Origin: Adineta steineri
Lineage: Eukaryota; Rotifera; Eurotatoria; Adinetida; Adinetidae
Reading direction: 5' to 3'
Assembly: GCA_905250115.1 (NCBI GenBank)
Contig: CAJNOI010000002.1
Location: forward strand, 1,329,678 to 1,393,677
Length of the DNA stretch: 64,000 nt
The notes below the pieces were generated by a model, which searched no databases, was not told the DNA's origin, and saw only the letters and a list, made by a program, of their open reading frames with translations. Within the stretch, counting starts at the first letter, position 1, and every line of letters begins with the position of its first letter. The position numbers and the translations under genes are program-made. Below, in pieces: positions 49,606 to 63,880 of the stretch.

Positions 49606-51688
49606 TGTAGACTACTGATAAAATACGTGTTGTGTAACGTTTTATGTTGGTGATATGATGTGTTTGTATTTTTTCTTCCTACCTGTATGAATATATATTC
49701 GTCATGCATCATATGTTTCACATGATGTTGCAATTACTTGTTGAAAGGAAAAAACCCGAAAAAAATAACATCAGCTAGAAAATGAAAGACTGGACACAGC
49801 AACTATAGGCCACGTTTTCATTAAGATTGTCTTATTGATATCAAATGGTGTATGATAGTGAAAATCGGAAAACAAATCATAGCAGTTCGATCTCGGTATA
49901 TTAATCTCGCATTTAAACGAGTATTTTCGGATGTTCTATTGCAAAAATAATCATGATATAAAATCATCACTTTGCATGTAAACATCGAGAAAGTAACAAA
50001 AAAAGCAAGAACACTCGCAAAGGACTACAGAAATGCTTTGCTTCGCATCGCAACAATTATGTCAACAACTACTTTATATTGAAAAAGACAAATCAATTTT
50101 TTCTTGGTTTAATATATCAGAACAATCGTTGAAAATTATACAAAAATATGCGTATATCTATATTGAACTTTAAGGTTTTATATCTGTTTATTTCATTTTA
50201 AAATAAAACATTGGAAAAAAATCAATGAAAATCTAATATTTATCTTTTTTTGCCATATGTTAATTATTTGTTCAAAACCTGGATTCCCAATGAATACACA
50301 TATACCAATCTACTTCAATTTATTATAAGTAATTAAGTACATTAGTACCTATTAATCGGTGTCAATCTATAATTATATATTTGTTTGTCTTGATGTATAA
50401 TAAAATTTTATAAATTATATATAATCGACTTGCAAGAAAAATCAAAGAATGATTTTCTCATGTAACTATCGAATGAAAAATCATTCTAATAGACTTATTT
50501 TCTAGATAAAAAAAAGTCAATTTTCAGCAACTAGTCATTAAGATTTATTCATAAAACGTTTCATTTAAAGGAATTCTACAAAACATTAATTTAGTAAATG
50601 ATTCACTTATAGATTCAACCTTGAACTTTGATAATATATGCGTTCAGAGGAATGAAAAATGCATTATTTATTTCTCAAGATCACAACATGTTCATTGTCA
50701 CCATTACATAGTTATTAGATAAGAATTATTATTCTACAATTCCACTTTTAATGATCGCATACTTTCCGAAGCAAACTGTTTTTTTTAATATCCAGAATCA
50801 ATTTCTATATTCGATATAAATATATCTCACTATTAAATTGAAAGACAATCCAATGTCTCATATCTGAAATTGTAGATAAAAAAACATATTAATATCTGTT
50901 GATCTCTCTTTTAGCAATGTCAAATAGAAAACTGATACTATTTATTTTGTCCTATTAGGAAAGATCATGTGAAATATTACTTTTCTATCACACATATCAT
51001 AGATATTCTATATCTTCTTTTTTAAATATTAATGTGTTGTAGTCATACAATGAAATAATATCAATGCATATGTTACAGAGACATAATTATCATATAATAT
51101 CATATTTCTGATCTTTAAAAAACTTTTGTTGAAAGAGAAATACATATTCTATTAGCTTTTCAATGTTAAATAAACTTGTCACTATTAGTTTTACATAGAG
51201 ACAAAAGAAGACGAAGAAGAATATACCCAGTTGATGCCCATGAATTCTCTTTCTTTTATGTTGACTTATGTGTAGAAATAGAACATCATGAAACGAGAAG
51301 TAAATTGCTCTACTTGGTTCTAACACCTGAGTAAATCTTTCATGTTTAATAGTAGAAAAAAATTTCTTTTTTTTTAATTTTAACTTGTCCCTGGTTTATA
51401 TTTCTTGTTCTCTCTCAGATCATATTTATTCTTAAATATAAATCTGGACATACCGCTACTACTATTACTAATTCTTGTCATCAGACAAATAAGATGACGA
51501 TGAAATTACGTGATATGATTAGAAAAATAAAGAAGAAGAAGACAAGAGAGAGAAGGAGAGTGAATGAGAGAAAATGATGCTTAATAGCATTAAGACATTG
51601 ACGCAATAAAAAAAAAGTGAGCAGGAAAAAGAAAGGAACGGATAAAGAACTTCATTTTCTCAATTTTAGAACAAGAAGAAGAAGCAAT
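49606..51688. other. 2.1-kb intergenic region
   Basis: This is the upstream region of the F-box/LRR gene and of four-TM gene 2, which point apart. It is A/T-rich, with a GAAGAAGA run near 51530. TCTCAATTTTAG ending at 51669 looks like a 3' splice site 19 bp before the next start codon. No other gene was recognised. Confidence 0.55.
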
Positions 51689-52348
51689 ATGTCGTTGGCC
51701 TTACATGGACATCATATTTTATTAATCGCTACGTTGGCATTTACCACAGCTGTGCTCACATTAAATTGGTATGAGAATTCTGAAAAGTCTATACATATAA
51801 ACGTTTTTCAAATATGTTCAAATTTTTCAACATTAAAAACATGTCGATGGATTTTCTCTATTCAATCAGTTAAATCATCATTTGAAGAAAGTAAATAATA
51901 GAAAAATCTTTTCTCCAATTAAAATCTAAATGAATCTATTTATTTAAGTAAAAATAATATCTTTGATTCTAACTGCTTCGTTTGCTATTACTTGTGTTGG
52001 TATAAGTTTAATTGGTCTCTTACTTGGTTCTTGGTATATACAACGTCGTGGGCATGATAATGAATCAAGATGTTTAATTGTTCTTACTATGCTTATGAAT
52101 TTATTAAGCTGTACGTTATATTTTAGTTTTTGATAAAAATTCTTTGACATGAATATTATTTTTATTTAGTTTTATTTTCTTGCGGTGTTTGGACAATGAT
52201 GTTAACAACAAATTTACAACAAGAAAATTTTGGAACAACTGATATTCGTCTCAAAGATTTTGGCTTTTCATTTTGGATTAATATAGGATCATCTGTTTTA
52301 TATTTATATGCACTTATCATTTATCTCATTGCTATATGCAAAAATTGA
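51689..52348 (+). CDS. claudin/PMP22-like four-TM membrane protein 2
   Basis: Three exons (51689..51890, 51949..52110, 52170..52348) give 180 residues. I start at MSLALHGHH, because it places the first membrane segment (residues about 8-27) near the N-terminus and follows an AG-ended pyrimidine tract; a longer in-frame start upstream would add only Lys/Arg-rich residues. Four hydrophobic segments are visible, with a Cys pair in the first loop (QICSNF, KTCRW) and RR after TM2. Intron positions and phases (1, 1) equal those of the genes at 39.8 and 53.3 kb. It is convergent with four-TM gene 3, with 194 bp between the stops. Function unknown. Confidence 0.75.
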
Positions 52349-52542
52349 TAAATCGTCTGACATAAACATAAATATCCGTCCGATAATAAAACTACAGAAC
52401 TTCTTTTTTCTTCTTTCTTTGAGAATCATATCTTTGATATCATAGGAAAGAAAACTATTGAGAATATTAATTAATTAGTAAATTTTATTGATTATTAGTC
52501 ATAGCAATAAAAAAAGAACAAGGTATATAGTATATGTATTAT

Positions 52543-53275
52543 TTAAAATTTTTCTCTAAGACGATGTACATGCAATTCCATATTATTATTACGTCGATAT
52601 ATTATTAAAAATGATGAAAACATTGTTATAAATGATACTAAATAACCAATCGTTGAAACAATTGCTAACCATATTGGCCAATTAAATCTACGATGATTAG
52701 CTGTAATACCAAGTCTATATGTTTCTGATATAAGTAAGGCCCATACAGACAATGAAGCACCAACTATAAAATATAGTTGAAAATAGATAAATGATAAATT
52801 AAACATGATTTTATTTCGTTTTCTTACCGATAATAAAAAGAAGAAGACACATGAATAATAGATATCGTAATTTTTTTTCATTATGTCGACGTAGTTGAAA
52901 ATAAATACCTGATAAAAATAACATAATAATACTAAATATAACACAAATAATAGCCATTGATGCACATCCCAACGCCAATCCTATAAAAATGATCAAATAA
53001 ATATTAAAAATAATATATAACTAGAAATATTTCATACCATATATCCATCTTTCTGGTTCAGTTGATGTTCTCTGTTGTATCATGGGCACACATTGTTTTG
53101 TTTCGTAAGTGCTATTACTTGAAAGTACATAGCATATAGAAAATATTCCACGTTGTACAAGAATGACTTCATTTGATTCTAATTTTGTAAATGTTATCCA
53201 ATTAGGAGATAAAATAGCAAAAAAGAAAAGAAAACTAGTTGGTAAAAGCCATAGAAAACTAATAAGAAAAAACAT
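52543..53275 (-). CDS. claudin/PMP22-like four-TM membrane protein 3
   Basis: Minus strand, exons 53038..53275, 52828..52980 and 52543..52763, giving 203 residues. TM1 starts at the N-terminus (MFFLISFLWLLPTSFLFFFA). The first loop has LSPNWITF, RGIFSICYV and TKQC, which is close to the claudin/PMP22 W...GL(W)..C...C pattern. Three more hydrophobic segments follow, and the tail is basic (YRRNNN, LREKF). Splice phases match the other two four-TM genes. The three form a dispersed family interrupted by the RRM and F-box genes, suggesting local duplication with inversion. Confidence 0.78.
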
Positions 53276-54793
53276 AATGTTTGCTTTGTATTAATATAAA
53301 TTTGTAGTTTGGTTCAATTAATAATGTATATGAGAATAACGTAATACTACATCAATATCTGGAAAAATGTTATGATTTGGTCGTCTCGAACGAAACAGAA
53401 TATATATATATATTGAAGAATAAAAAAAACGAAAATCATAGATGACATGATTGAACTGTTCTTTCTTCATGCGTTTCTTTTTTTTCTTCTTTTGCTTTCA
53501 TATTCAGTACCTATATTCATATTATTTAAAGGTCAGTTTCGTAACTGCATTTGTAATCAGAAATAGTATAGAAGTGGTATGGTAAACAATCTTCAGAAGA
53601 ATAAGAACAGCTCTCGTCCATTGCTTTTGTTACAATGTATTTTTAATCAACCTTTCGAATGTGATTGTTGAACTGCATATATTTGTGTTCAATTAATCGA
53701 TTCGTTACTCGTACATAAATACACAAGAAAAATTACTATTTCGAACTTCTAGAAGAAAAGCTAATAGCACAACTCTTATAGTGTTAAAATATGCTGAATG
53801 TATCAGTATAAATCAAGAAGAGCAAAATCATCGGAGCATGATAGCTTTCATTAAGTTTATGAATCGATATTGTTAATGCTATAAAGAAGCAGTAGTATAC
53901 AGAATTTTATTTAATTTCAAGATCTTCTCGTTGTACTTTTGTTAATATTTTAAACATATGTAATATATGACAAGTTTAAAGTTCATTAATGTCATTCAAC
54001 AATGAAACCTTGCTAAGATGTTCGTCACGGTCAAGAACTATTTATTATTACGGTGTGTGTCACAGTTTATGACGATATCTGTATCAATCTATGAAGTAAT
54101 ATTGAAGAAATAGGTCAATTTTTTACTTTTAAAATTTTAACACACTTCAGTTTTCGTTCGCCTAAATAATTGTAAGACTTCATTAAGTATCGCAAATAGT
54201 ATAAAAATTAATAATTGTACAGCCAAAAAAAAGACCAACTTTAGATATTCATGCTTCAATATCAAACATAAACAGCATCACAACTAGTCAATATAACCTA
54301 TAGAATCAAATTCAGTTCGTACATTTTATTTGCAAAAGAAAAATAAATAAATATTGAATGATACCCTTTAATAGTAAAAGCATCAAATAATAAATTACAT
54401 GTTAAAGTTTCTAACTATGTTCGAAATATATTTTCAAATAAACAATCAAAATTAAATCTTTATAATATTTTTAATCATTATTGGAAATTAAAAGAAAAAT
54501 TTAGTAAATAGAAAAGAAAATTTCATTTCGACGTCCTGTTTGAATAGAAAGAAACAACGAAGATATTTCTTTGAACCCTCGATAGAATAATGAAGAAAGT
54601 ATTATGCGATACATTTCATCCATTGCCTACTGTGAAATCGATCGTTCGGCGAACATCAGTCAAATAAGACTATACATACATATATCTTCTTTATTCAATC
54701 TATACAAGAAACAGAAAATTTATAAATACCCTGATCGTTACCATTTTTCTTTTATTTATTTCTTACTCGTCAGACGTACTTATCAGACATCAA
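53276..54793. other. 1.5-kb intergenic region
   Basis: A/T-rich DNA between the divergent four-TM gene 3 and the Ig-domain gene, with a TA repeat near 53403. No coding exon was recognised. Confidence 0.6.
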
Positions 54794-56350
54794 ATGATGT
54801 TTAACAGTCGGTATTTTAACTTCTTTACGATTCTTGCTATAACAAGTGTAAGTTCAATATTGAAACAAAATTATCGATCATTAATTTTCATGTTTTTTTA
54901 CTCTATAGTTCTTATCATTAACAAATGCAGCATTCTGTAGTAATTTAACATCAACTAATGATAAAGATACAGCATGTTTTCTTGAATCAGCAAAACTCAA
55001 TCCAGCACTTTTACGTACATCAAGCAGTAGTTTAATTTTACCTTGTCATGTTGCTCGTTCAAAACGTAAATAGAATATAAAATGAATAATTAATATTTTT
55101 TTTCTATTATTATTATTTTTTTTCTTCTAACAATCAAGGTGCAACTGTTGAATGGTGGTATCAAGATTTTCTTAAAACGATAAATATTAAAATTTATCCA
55201 ATGTATCCAACTGTTCGTCCAACTGTCTTTCGTTTCATTACCAGTACTCCAGTATCATCACCTGGTGCTAATGAAACAGATCTTATTGATGTATCAATTT
55301 TATTACGACATGTTAATGTTGATGATAGTGGTATTTACCGATGTGTTATTCGTTCATGGTCAGATGCTCCAATGACAAATATTGAAGATAACTTTTGGGA
55401 AGAAAATCCAACTTTACCAACACTTAGTTATCATGTTGAATTATCTGGTTCGTGTGAAGACTTATTAGAAAAAATATATAAAGTAATTATTTCTTATTGA
55501 ATAATAGGCCCTCGAATTTGTCAAACCGAATTTGATAAATCACCATGCTTTCAAAAGACACGCACAACTTCACCAGCTATAATTAATGCTTATCAAGTAG
55601 CATTCCTTCAATGTGTTGTACAAAATAAAAAACGTAATAAATTTATTTAATCAAATATTAATATTCTTTTAATTCCTTCTTCTTCTATTTAGATAAAGTA
55701 TTTTGGGTTCTTGGTAATGCCACTGAAAACAGTGCTCTTATTATTGATCATCTTATCTCAAATCAACATAATGGTGATCGACTTCGTCGTTTATTTCCAA
55801 CTTCACAATACGATTATTCCATTGAATTAACAGTTAATAACGATACACGTGAACGAACATATTCATGTGTTATTGATCGATTTGGTGAACTTGAAGCAAC
55901 ACTTTTCACTTATATCATTCGACCAATCAGTAAATTAATTTACTAATTTTTTTTATTTATTTTTTTTCGTATATTCATATAGATCTTGAAACTATTACTG
56001 ATCGAACTATTAAAACTCATAAGAATGCAACAACACCAATGAAAGAATCAGAAAAGAAAATTGAAAACATTATTCCCCATGATGCTTTAGCTCCACAAGA
56101 AATTGATGAATTGCGAGAAAAGAGTACACATGAACATGGTAAATAGATTGAGTATATGGTTTTTATTTCATTTCATTTGAATTTTTAGTTAAATCAACAA
56201 AGCACGATAACGATAACGATGATGACGATGATACTGATTTACCCGAATTTTATGTAAAACTTTCTTGATTAAATTTATTCTAATTATTTACTCTTTTCTT
56301 TTCTTTTTTATTTCTAGCGACGAGAAGAAACATCAACCAAAAAGAAATAA
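54794..56350 (+). CDS. secreted protein with two immunoglobulin domains
   Basis: Exons 54794..54847, 54909..55065, 55139..55447, from 55508, and three or more further ones to the stop at 56348. The N-terminus is a signal peptide split by the first intron (FTILAITS|FLSLTNA). The first Ig-like domain has the Cys of LILPCHV, WW in strand C, and DDSGIYRCVI (the D-x-G-x-Y-x-C signature). The second has FLQCVVQ, FWVLG and TYSCVID. Additional cysteines flank both domains. The tail is charged, with a run of Asp (about 56205-56240) and a Lys-rich end; no transmembrane segment or GPI signal is visible, so the product is probably secreted. A role in adhesion or recognition is likely, but no orthologue can be named. 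Confidence 0.82.
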
Positions 56351-59300
56351 ATAGAACTGTGTTTTAGTTTCATTTTCATTCTTGTATTTCTTTTATTTTT
56401 CTCTATTTCGATTTATTTATATACAACTTTTATGCAATAAACTACTAGTTCATTTCTATTTACAATTTCATTATCGATAAAAAATATTAATCATCTATTA
56501 TACTGCATCATATTGAATATATAGGTCTGCAGAATATCTAAGATTTCGTGTTTTTTTTCTAATGAATAATTGAACATATGGAAACAAAAATTTCGAAATG
56601 AATCAAAAGAAAAAAGAGTGGGTGATTTATTTTGAAAGTTATTGTTTTTTGTTTTTGAATGACGAATCGATGCTAAAGATCTGCCTGGACAAATCGATTT
56701 TCTTTTCCTAGATGAGTACTTTTATAAGTCGTTGAGAAATCTCATTTGCATGTTAGTCGTTCACACACATGCAACAAAACATCGAGATAGTCTTTTTCAT
56801 CAATCTCCCTTAAGTATTTTTTTATGTTTCTTTCCTCATCCTTCTTCGTTATCATTTGTTGTATACAAAACAATAAGAAAAAGAAAATGAGAAGTTAGTT
56901 CTTGTAGATGATTAGCATAGATAGAAATATATATGTACCTTTACTTATTATCTATGAAAAAATGATAAGATGATTTTATTGTATTTGTCAATAATCTTTG
57001 GTCATGTTTTTCTCCTATTGTTTTCGTGTCTAGGTTATTGTGTGTGTGTATGAGAAAATAATGCTACTAAGAGAATTGATCTCCGAGGAGTTCTCTTTAC
57101 TATTTTTTCCTCTCTCTCTCGCTCTTTGACTTTTGTTTTATTCTATTACTTTTCCTGTTATGAGTACACGTATTTTGTATTGTTAAACAAAGCACAAAAC
57201 ATAATCTTTGTTTATATGAAAAATGGTTTATTTCTATAGACTACCTATTGATTAATGTAAGTCGAATTCTGGTTTTTTTCCTTCCCTTCTATCTAGTCTA
57301 ATTATAAAATAAGAGCAAGAAAGATTGATGAAATATTTAATATGAAACGACTGTTAAACAAGATACACATATAGGTTTGTAGTTTTTTTTTGTTAAATTT
57401 AAACAAAACTTACTGTTAATGTTATATAAATAATTTTTTTTTTACTTTTATTTATATGTCATATGTCTGAATTTCTATTTCTTCTAGTTAGTGAATGTTT
57501 CTTAAAAATTGCATATTATTTATTCATGAATGTAAAATGTTTTAAGAAAAAGAATACTACTATGTGTTTTTAAATATGCATACGTGCATGACAGGTTATT
57601 AGAATAAGTTACTAATCTACCTTGAATTATATAGTTTTTTTTTCTTAGCAAAATAATACTATTATGAATATATAATAACGGTCAACATTTAAAAAAAAAA
57701 CGTTGTAGTATGATGTGTAAAATTTTTATTTATTTTATATAATTTGTTAGATTAAAAATCCGATTGTATTTTATTCCATCATTGTTCATTTCCTTTTTTT
57801 CTTTTTGTATTACATTCTCGATAGATTGTCGAATAAAAATCATCGCTTTTCATGTCTTAATATTACTGACATGACATTTGACTGTAGGCAATAATTTAAA
57901 GGTCGACAATAATCAGTAAAAGGAACATTAGTGATTTAGTTATAGATAGATAATAAAGTTTATTCAAGATTTATCAAATGAATTATTGTTCAAAAGGAAA
58001 ACAAGAATTATATATATAGGGATTTGTTCAAGTAGAAAAATGTGTTAGAAAGAAAAATTTTGACTTGTTTTACGCATCAATATAAAGACATAAATATTCA
58101 AGAAACTATGCCACTATAAGCGTTAAGACCTAGATAGGATGATTATTTAAAAGATTACATCGTTTTCTTTTACTTTTATCATCTAAAAAAGACAGTTGAA
58201 AGAAACTAACTGTGACGATTTGTAGTCTATAGTTGATGACATCAAAAGAAAAATATGGGCATACAATGAGAGAAAGAAAAACGACTTCCGTTTTATATAT
58301 ATTGTAGCTTCAACGTGCGTTTTTGTCTGTATGCAAGTTTGTTCGTTAGTCTTATTTTGTCTCCCTTTTCTTTTTTTTCTGTTTTCATAATAGCTTGTTA
58401 TTGTCTTCTGTTCATGACAGTTTGTTCATGAACGTGTGTGATGAGAATGCATGTGAGTGTGAATGAAAATACAAACTTTGTTCTGTCATGCGTATTTCCG
58501 AAATCGACACTCACTAACAAATAAATACTTTTGCTATTATGTGAGATTTTCTCATTTAGTTTTCATATTCAAAGGAAGCACACACACACACACATGTGTG
58601 TATATATAAACATGTTTGTATCATCACGACATAGAATTCATTGAATTGATGATACTGCTTGACTGACAAAAAAGAAGACTAAATTCTTTTCTCATTTGTT
58701 TAATTTAATATTATTTCTTACAAACAAATAAATTTATATCAATTTACTATTGTAAATATAGGAAGAATTTATGTGATAATAGAAGTAGAGAATATATTTT
58801 CTTTTTCTTTAAGTTATATCAATATATTAATAGAAAAAATACAAAATATAGAATTGTTAAAAGAAAATTAATTGAATTTCATGATAATTGTTTCCTTTTC
58901 TTCTTATTCTTATCTTTTGTTAATGCAAGGTGTTTTTTTAATTGGAAAAGCATTGAAAAAAAAAACATAAAGCATAGTCAGCTTATAAGAAAAACTCAAC
59001 TAATATTAATTTGAAATAAAACTTTTCTCATTCCGATATAACAAAAATCTTATTAAGAAAGATTGCATATTGATATATATTATATGAGTAAAATTAGATT
59101 GTTGATAATAATGATGATTTATAATATATAAATGCATTTAGTCTTTATTTTGAATGCCATGTGAGAAATTGGCTGTGTATATACTCGAAGAAAAAGCTAA
59201 TCCGCTCGAGAAGACATATATGGATTAGAAGGTCTTTTGCTTTTTATTCTAACAAGCCTCTTCATCCAACAACTACTTTGATGTCGGGAGGTCTTCCATT

Positions 59301-60315
59301 CCTCTCCACTGACGATTACTTTAATTGACTCTGTCTTTTCTCTGTTCTTTTTTTTTTGTTCTTTTTTTTCCTTAAAAATCCCACGTCACGAACATTCTTA
59401 TTCCTGTTATTCTTATATTTTTCTTTGAAAGTTGTCTTATTATTCGCATTCTCTCATTATATAGTCTCTATATCGATCTCTTTGTCTTTAACAATATAAC
59501 GATTTTCAAGTTACGAACCATACTATTATTGTCATTATTACGATTAGTCAACGATGATATACTATTGACAGGAACACTGTTCTATTGCGTGTGTGTATTT
59601 ATATATGTGTATGTGCGTGCTCAGAAAAAAATGCAAGCTTGTGCACCGCCTATCAACATAGTCAAGCTGAGCGAGATATAGACTGATGGAGACATAGAGA
59701 GACTCAAAAAGAGAGAAGAAGAAGAAGAGAGAGAAAAAAAGAATGCCTATAGTCAATATAATTAGAACGAAGTGAGTGAGAATGCTAAACAGAAAAAAAA
59801 GAGAAAGACAACTAGTAGAAATAAAACATACTTTTCCTTTTTTTTTGAAGATATACTTGAAACATATATATATATGCAGAACACTAGATTTATGATCACG
59901 TAGAAAGAGAAACAGAGATCATTTTCGTTCTTATATATTATTGAACGATAATCTACTTCAAGATCGATCCATTTAATCTCACTTACTATGTTATTTTATA
60001 TTACTAGTTATAGTACTATGATATATAAATCGAAAAATAAGAACATAACTCACTAGAATTGTTTTTCATTAATAGTTCATTTCTATTGTTTATTACAGCT
60101 ATAAAAACTAGTGTAGTAATCAGCTAGTAAATGCCATTACTGCATGTTAATGACATTGTCTATATTTATATGCGCACAAAGAAAAAAATTTATAATGAGA
60201 AGATATATGTGATCAATCATATGAGTTCGTTTTTTTTTTGTATTTTTTTAATTATTTTTTTTTTGTTCTCAATTTAAAATTTAGAAAAAAAACATATGTA
60301 ACATAATCATTATCA
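56351..60315. other. 4-kb gene-poor region
   Basis: After the Ig gene's poly(A) signal there is A/T-rich DNA with an interrupted CA/GT run (58580-58602), GAGA tracts (59703-59750) and many T runs. No gene was recognised. ATTTAAAATTTAG ending at 60284 is a possible splice acceptor 31 bp before the receptor start. Confidence 0.55.
56436..56441 (+). terminator. polyadenylation signal AATAAA of the Ig-domain gene
   Basis: The hexamer lies 86 nt after the stop codon, in T-rich DNA. Confidence 0.6.
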
Positions 60316-62502
60316 ATGGGTACACCATATTATTATCAATCATTGGGTTCATCACCAACACCATATATAACTAATGAAAGCAATAATGCTGATAATAGTC
60401 CATATACTATTGATCATCCAATACATTTATATGCATATGTTACCATGTGGATTATCTTATTAGTAACAATTATATTTGGTACAATAGGAAATATTCTTGT
60501 ACTCTATGTTTATATTAACCGTAAAGATAAGAAAACATGTACATTTTTTATAAAAATATTAGCAGTTGTTGATTTAATTATATGTTTCATTTTGGCACCT
60601 CTTGAATTATATCATATGACAACAGGTAAAGTTAATTATTTGTCATAGACATATATATTATAATCAGAGTAAAAAAAGATATATTTCAATTTTCAAAATG
60701 ATAGTTTCTTTTTAATTATAACAGAAAAACAAATTGAATATTTCGAACTAATACATAGTCTTTAAGAAAACTATTGAGAAAATTCTTGTTAATTTCTCAA
60801 TAAATAAATAAAAAAATGAAAGAAAAGAATCTTAACAGATTAAAATGACAGATTAATTTTAATATAGGTATTCGAAATGAATTTTTATGTAAATTTTATG
60901 GATTTTTATCAACACATGTATTATATTCAACTTTTCTTATAACAACAATTGCATTTGATCGATATTTTTGTATATGTTGGCCATTATATAAAATTATTAC
61001 TATACGTCGTGCACATGTTATTGTTATTATTTGTGGATTATTATCATCTTTATTCGGTATTAGATTTTATTTAATAATAAAAATATAAATTTCTTTTCTT
61101 TCTCTTCTTAGCTATTGTGCCTATGATTGAACATTCAACAAAGGAACATATTTTACAATTACCATATAATCATTCTGATGCATTGTCAGAAATATCTTCT
61201 GATGGTATGAATCTAGCACCTTATAGACATGTTGAACAGATGAAATCACCTTCAACATTGCCATTTCAATTGGTGAATACAACAGATGTTAGTTGTGGTA
61301 TAAGATATAGTTTTAGTAAGTTAGATATTTTCATTTGAAAAACTATATTATATTCTATTTCGCAATAGAACTTCAATTTCCAAAATTTACTACTTTTTAT
61401 CGATTATTTCATACTGCATTATATGCTACATGTATATTACTTGTATTTATTCTTTATACATTTATTTATAATGCTGTTTATCAACGTCGTGTAACACGTA
61501 CAAGAAAATTATCTGCTTATCGTCGTATTATACGTTCTTATTTAATGAATGAAGAAACTGAACATATAGATACACAATCAACAAAAAGTGGTCGTTCCCA
61601 TCATCATCATCACCACCACCATCATCATCACGTAGAAGATTCACCATCGTTATTTACACTTCTTTGTTGTTATTGTTGTCAACTAAGTGAAGATTATGGG
61701 AATGATTTTAAACGACCATCAGAATCGGCATTTAATGTACCATTAAATGAACGACGACGACAATCACATCATCGTCATATGCATGATGAACCATCATCAG
61801 TTATAATACATCATAATAGAAATAAGCCACAAGTTGTTTTAGAAGTAAATGGTGCACGTGGTAAACGTTATTCAGCTATATCAATGACATCTATGACATA
61901 TTTAACAAGTGGAGTTTGGGATGAAACATCTCCAACAAATTTAATACGTTCAAGAATTAATTCAATAGCTGCAACAACTTATTGTGGTACTGAACAATCA
62001 TCAACAGGACGACCATCAACATCAACTGAAGATTCAATTGAACAAGCATCTAAATTACTTACAGTTAATAATACATTATCACCATCAAATTCAATACATC
62101 TAACTGTTCCTGGACTACAGGCAACAACAACAACAACATCGACATACGTTGAAGTTATTAATAATGATAATCAATTAAATGATGATGAATCACAAAAAAG
62201 TATGTCACAATCTACAAATTTATTACATCCATCTTATATACGTAAACCAAGTAATACATTATCTATTCGACAACAACAAAGACCATCAGATGCATCATCA
62301 GTTCAACAACGAAAAGTATCATTTAGTATGTATTCTAAAAGATTATTTTATTTAGTTTGATCTCAATTTTTTTGTTCTACTAATTAATAAATAAAATGTA
62401 TTATTCAAGGTTATATAGATAATATTGTGGCAAGTTTCTTAAAGAAATAGTTAATAATTAGTAATGTTCATCCAAACATGAAAAGTGTCAATTATGGTTT
62501 TA

Positions 62503-62534
<32 letters not shown>

Positions 62535-63330
62535 GTCTCTTTCCCTGTCGTTTCTTTGTCGGATAAGAAGGGTTGTATACATGAATGAGACCTGACATAT
62601 ACCCCATATGACACTTCTTATTTGAACTACTCATCAAAAACGGATGAGTGACTCTGTTGGGTTCTCTCTTTTTCTTTTTTAAGTAATTACAGATAACAGT
62701 AAGAAGTCCGGAAATTCTTTCATTTCTTTATATCAATAGTGACATCCCCTGGAATCGTTGATCGATGTATTAGTGAAAATGTATCAAGTACCTATCAACG
62801 AGCTAGTCTAGCTCCACCAAATTCATCATCATCACAACAACAACAATTAACTGTACATATGAATGATCATCGTTCATTATCAACAACATCATCCATTGAT
62901 CCTACAGATGCTTCTATGAGAACGTTTTCTATATCATCTACACGTCGTCCTTCAACATTTGATTCTGAAACACAACGTACATTTGAAAGGCAACAAACAC
63001 AAGAACGTTTAGCAAATATAAGAACAACATTTACGTTATTTATTGTTACAGCTACTTTTATTATTATGTATTTACCATCAATAATTCATTCATTATTTGC
63101 TATTAAACCACATCATTTTCGTGATGTTTTATTTTTACTTTGTTATGTCAATAGTGCAGTATGTATATTTATAAGATTTTCTATAAAAAAAATGAAATAT
63201 ATAATTATTTTCTTTTCACTTATTCTAGTGCAATCCACTAATATATTCTTTTTTTAATGTTAATTTTCGTAATGATATTCGTCGTATATATGAATGTCAA
63301 AAACGTGAATATTTAGCTCGACGGTATTAA
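60316..63330 (+). CDS. class A (rhodopsin-like) G protein-coupled receptor with very long loop 3
   Basis: Six exons (60316..60625, 60868..61056, 61112..61315, 61369..62325, 62740..63158, 63229..63330) give 726 residues in frame. The N-terminus has NES as a possible glycosylation site. TM1 has GNILVLY, TM2 has LAVVDLI, and TM3 begins after the conserved Cys (EFLCKF) and ends DRYFCICWP. Extracellular loop 2 is long and has the partner Cys (VSCGI). TM7 is CNPLIYSFF, the NPxxY motif. TM6 has MYLP where most class A receptors have CWLP. Intracellular loop 3 runs for about 370 residues, with 11 His in a row (61600-61632), a Cys-rich patch and Ser/Thr/Gln-rich stretches. The C-terminal tail is short. 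A peptide or amine ligand is likely; the ligand cannot be named. Confidence 0.93.
62503..62528. repeat. (CT)13 microsatellite in GPCR intron
   Basis: Thirteen CT units inside the 414-nt intron that interrupts the third intracellular loop. Confidence 0.95.
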
Positions 63331-63880
63331 AACAAAAAAAATTTTGAACTTTGTTTTTATTTGTTTATTGTTATATGTTTTTTTTTCTACAGGCAAAAAG
63401 AGAAAGTAAAAAGACAAATGAAAATGTGAATAAAACAAAAAAAACACTTGTACGGTCGGTTAAATTTAAAATGAATATTATTTTTATTTATTTTTCTTTT
63501 TTTTTCTTGTCCTTGAAAAAAAAAAAAAAAGAAAGAAATGACAAAAAAATAATATGTTTTACCAGTGCACATAAGAGTCATCATGATTATGTTTATACTC
63601 TTAAATAAATATAAGAACAAGTATGATTACTTGAGACGGCTCTGTGACAAGTACTACCATATGAAAACTTTGAAAAGAAATTCAATATGATAAAAGAAAG
63701 AAAAAGACATGTATTCGTTGGTTTTAAGAACAATTATTATTCAAATAAACATAAATTATAATTGAAAAGTATGAGAAGAATAGGAAGTGGTATCATGTTT
63801 AGAAGAAATTAATCATGTGACTAGAGATAATATGTTTTCTTTTCATAATGTCAATGATGTAAGTTTATTTGTCTCTTTTT
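63331..63880. other. intergenic region between convergent genes
   Basis: The GPCR 3' flank meets that of a minus-strand gene. Long A and T runs (63480-63530) are present; the open frames in both strands here are low-complexity. No gene was recognised. Confidence 0.6.
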
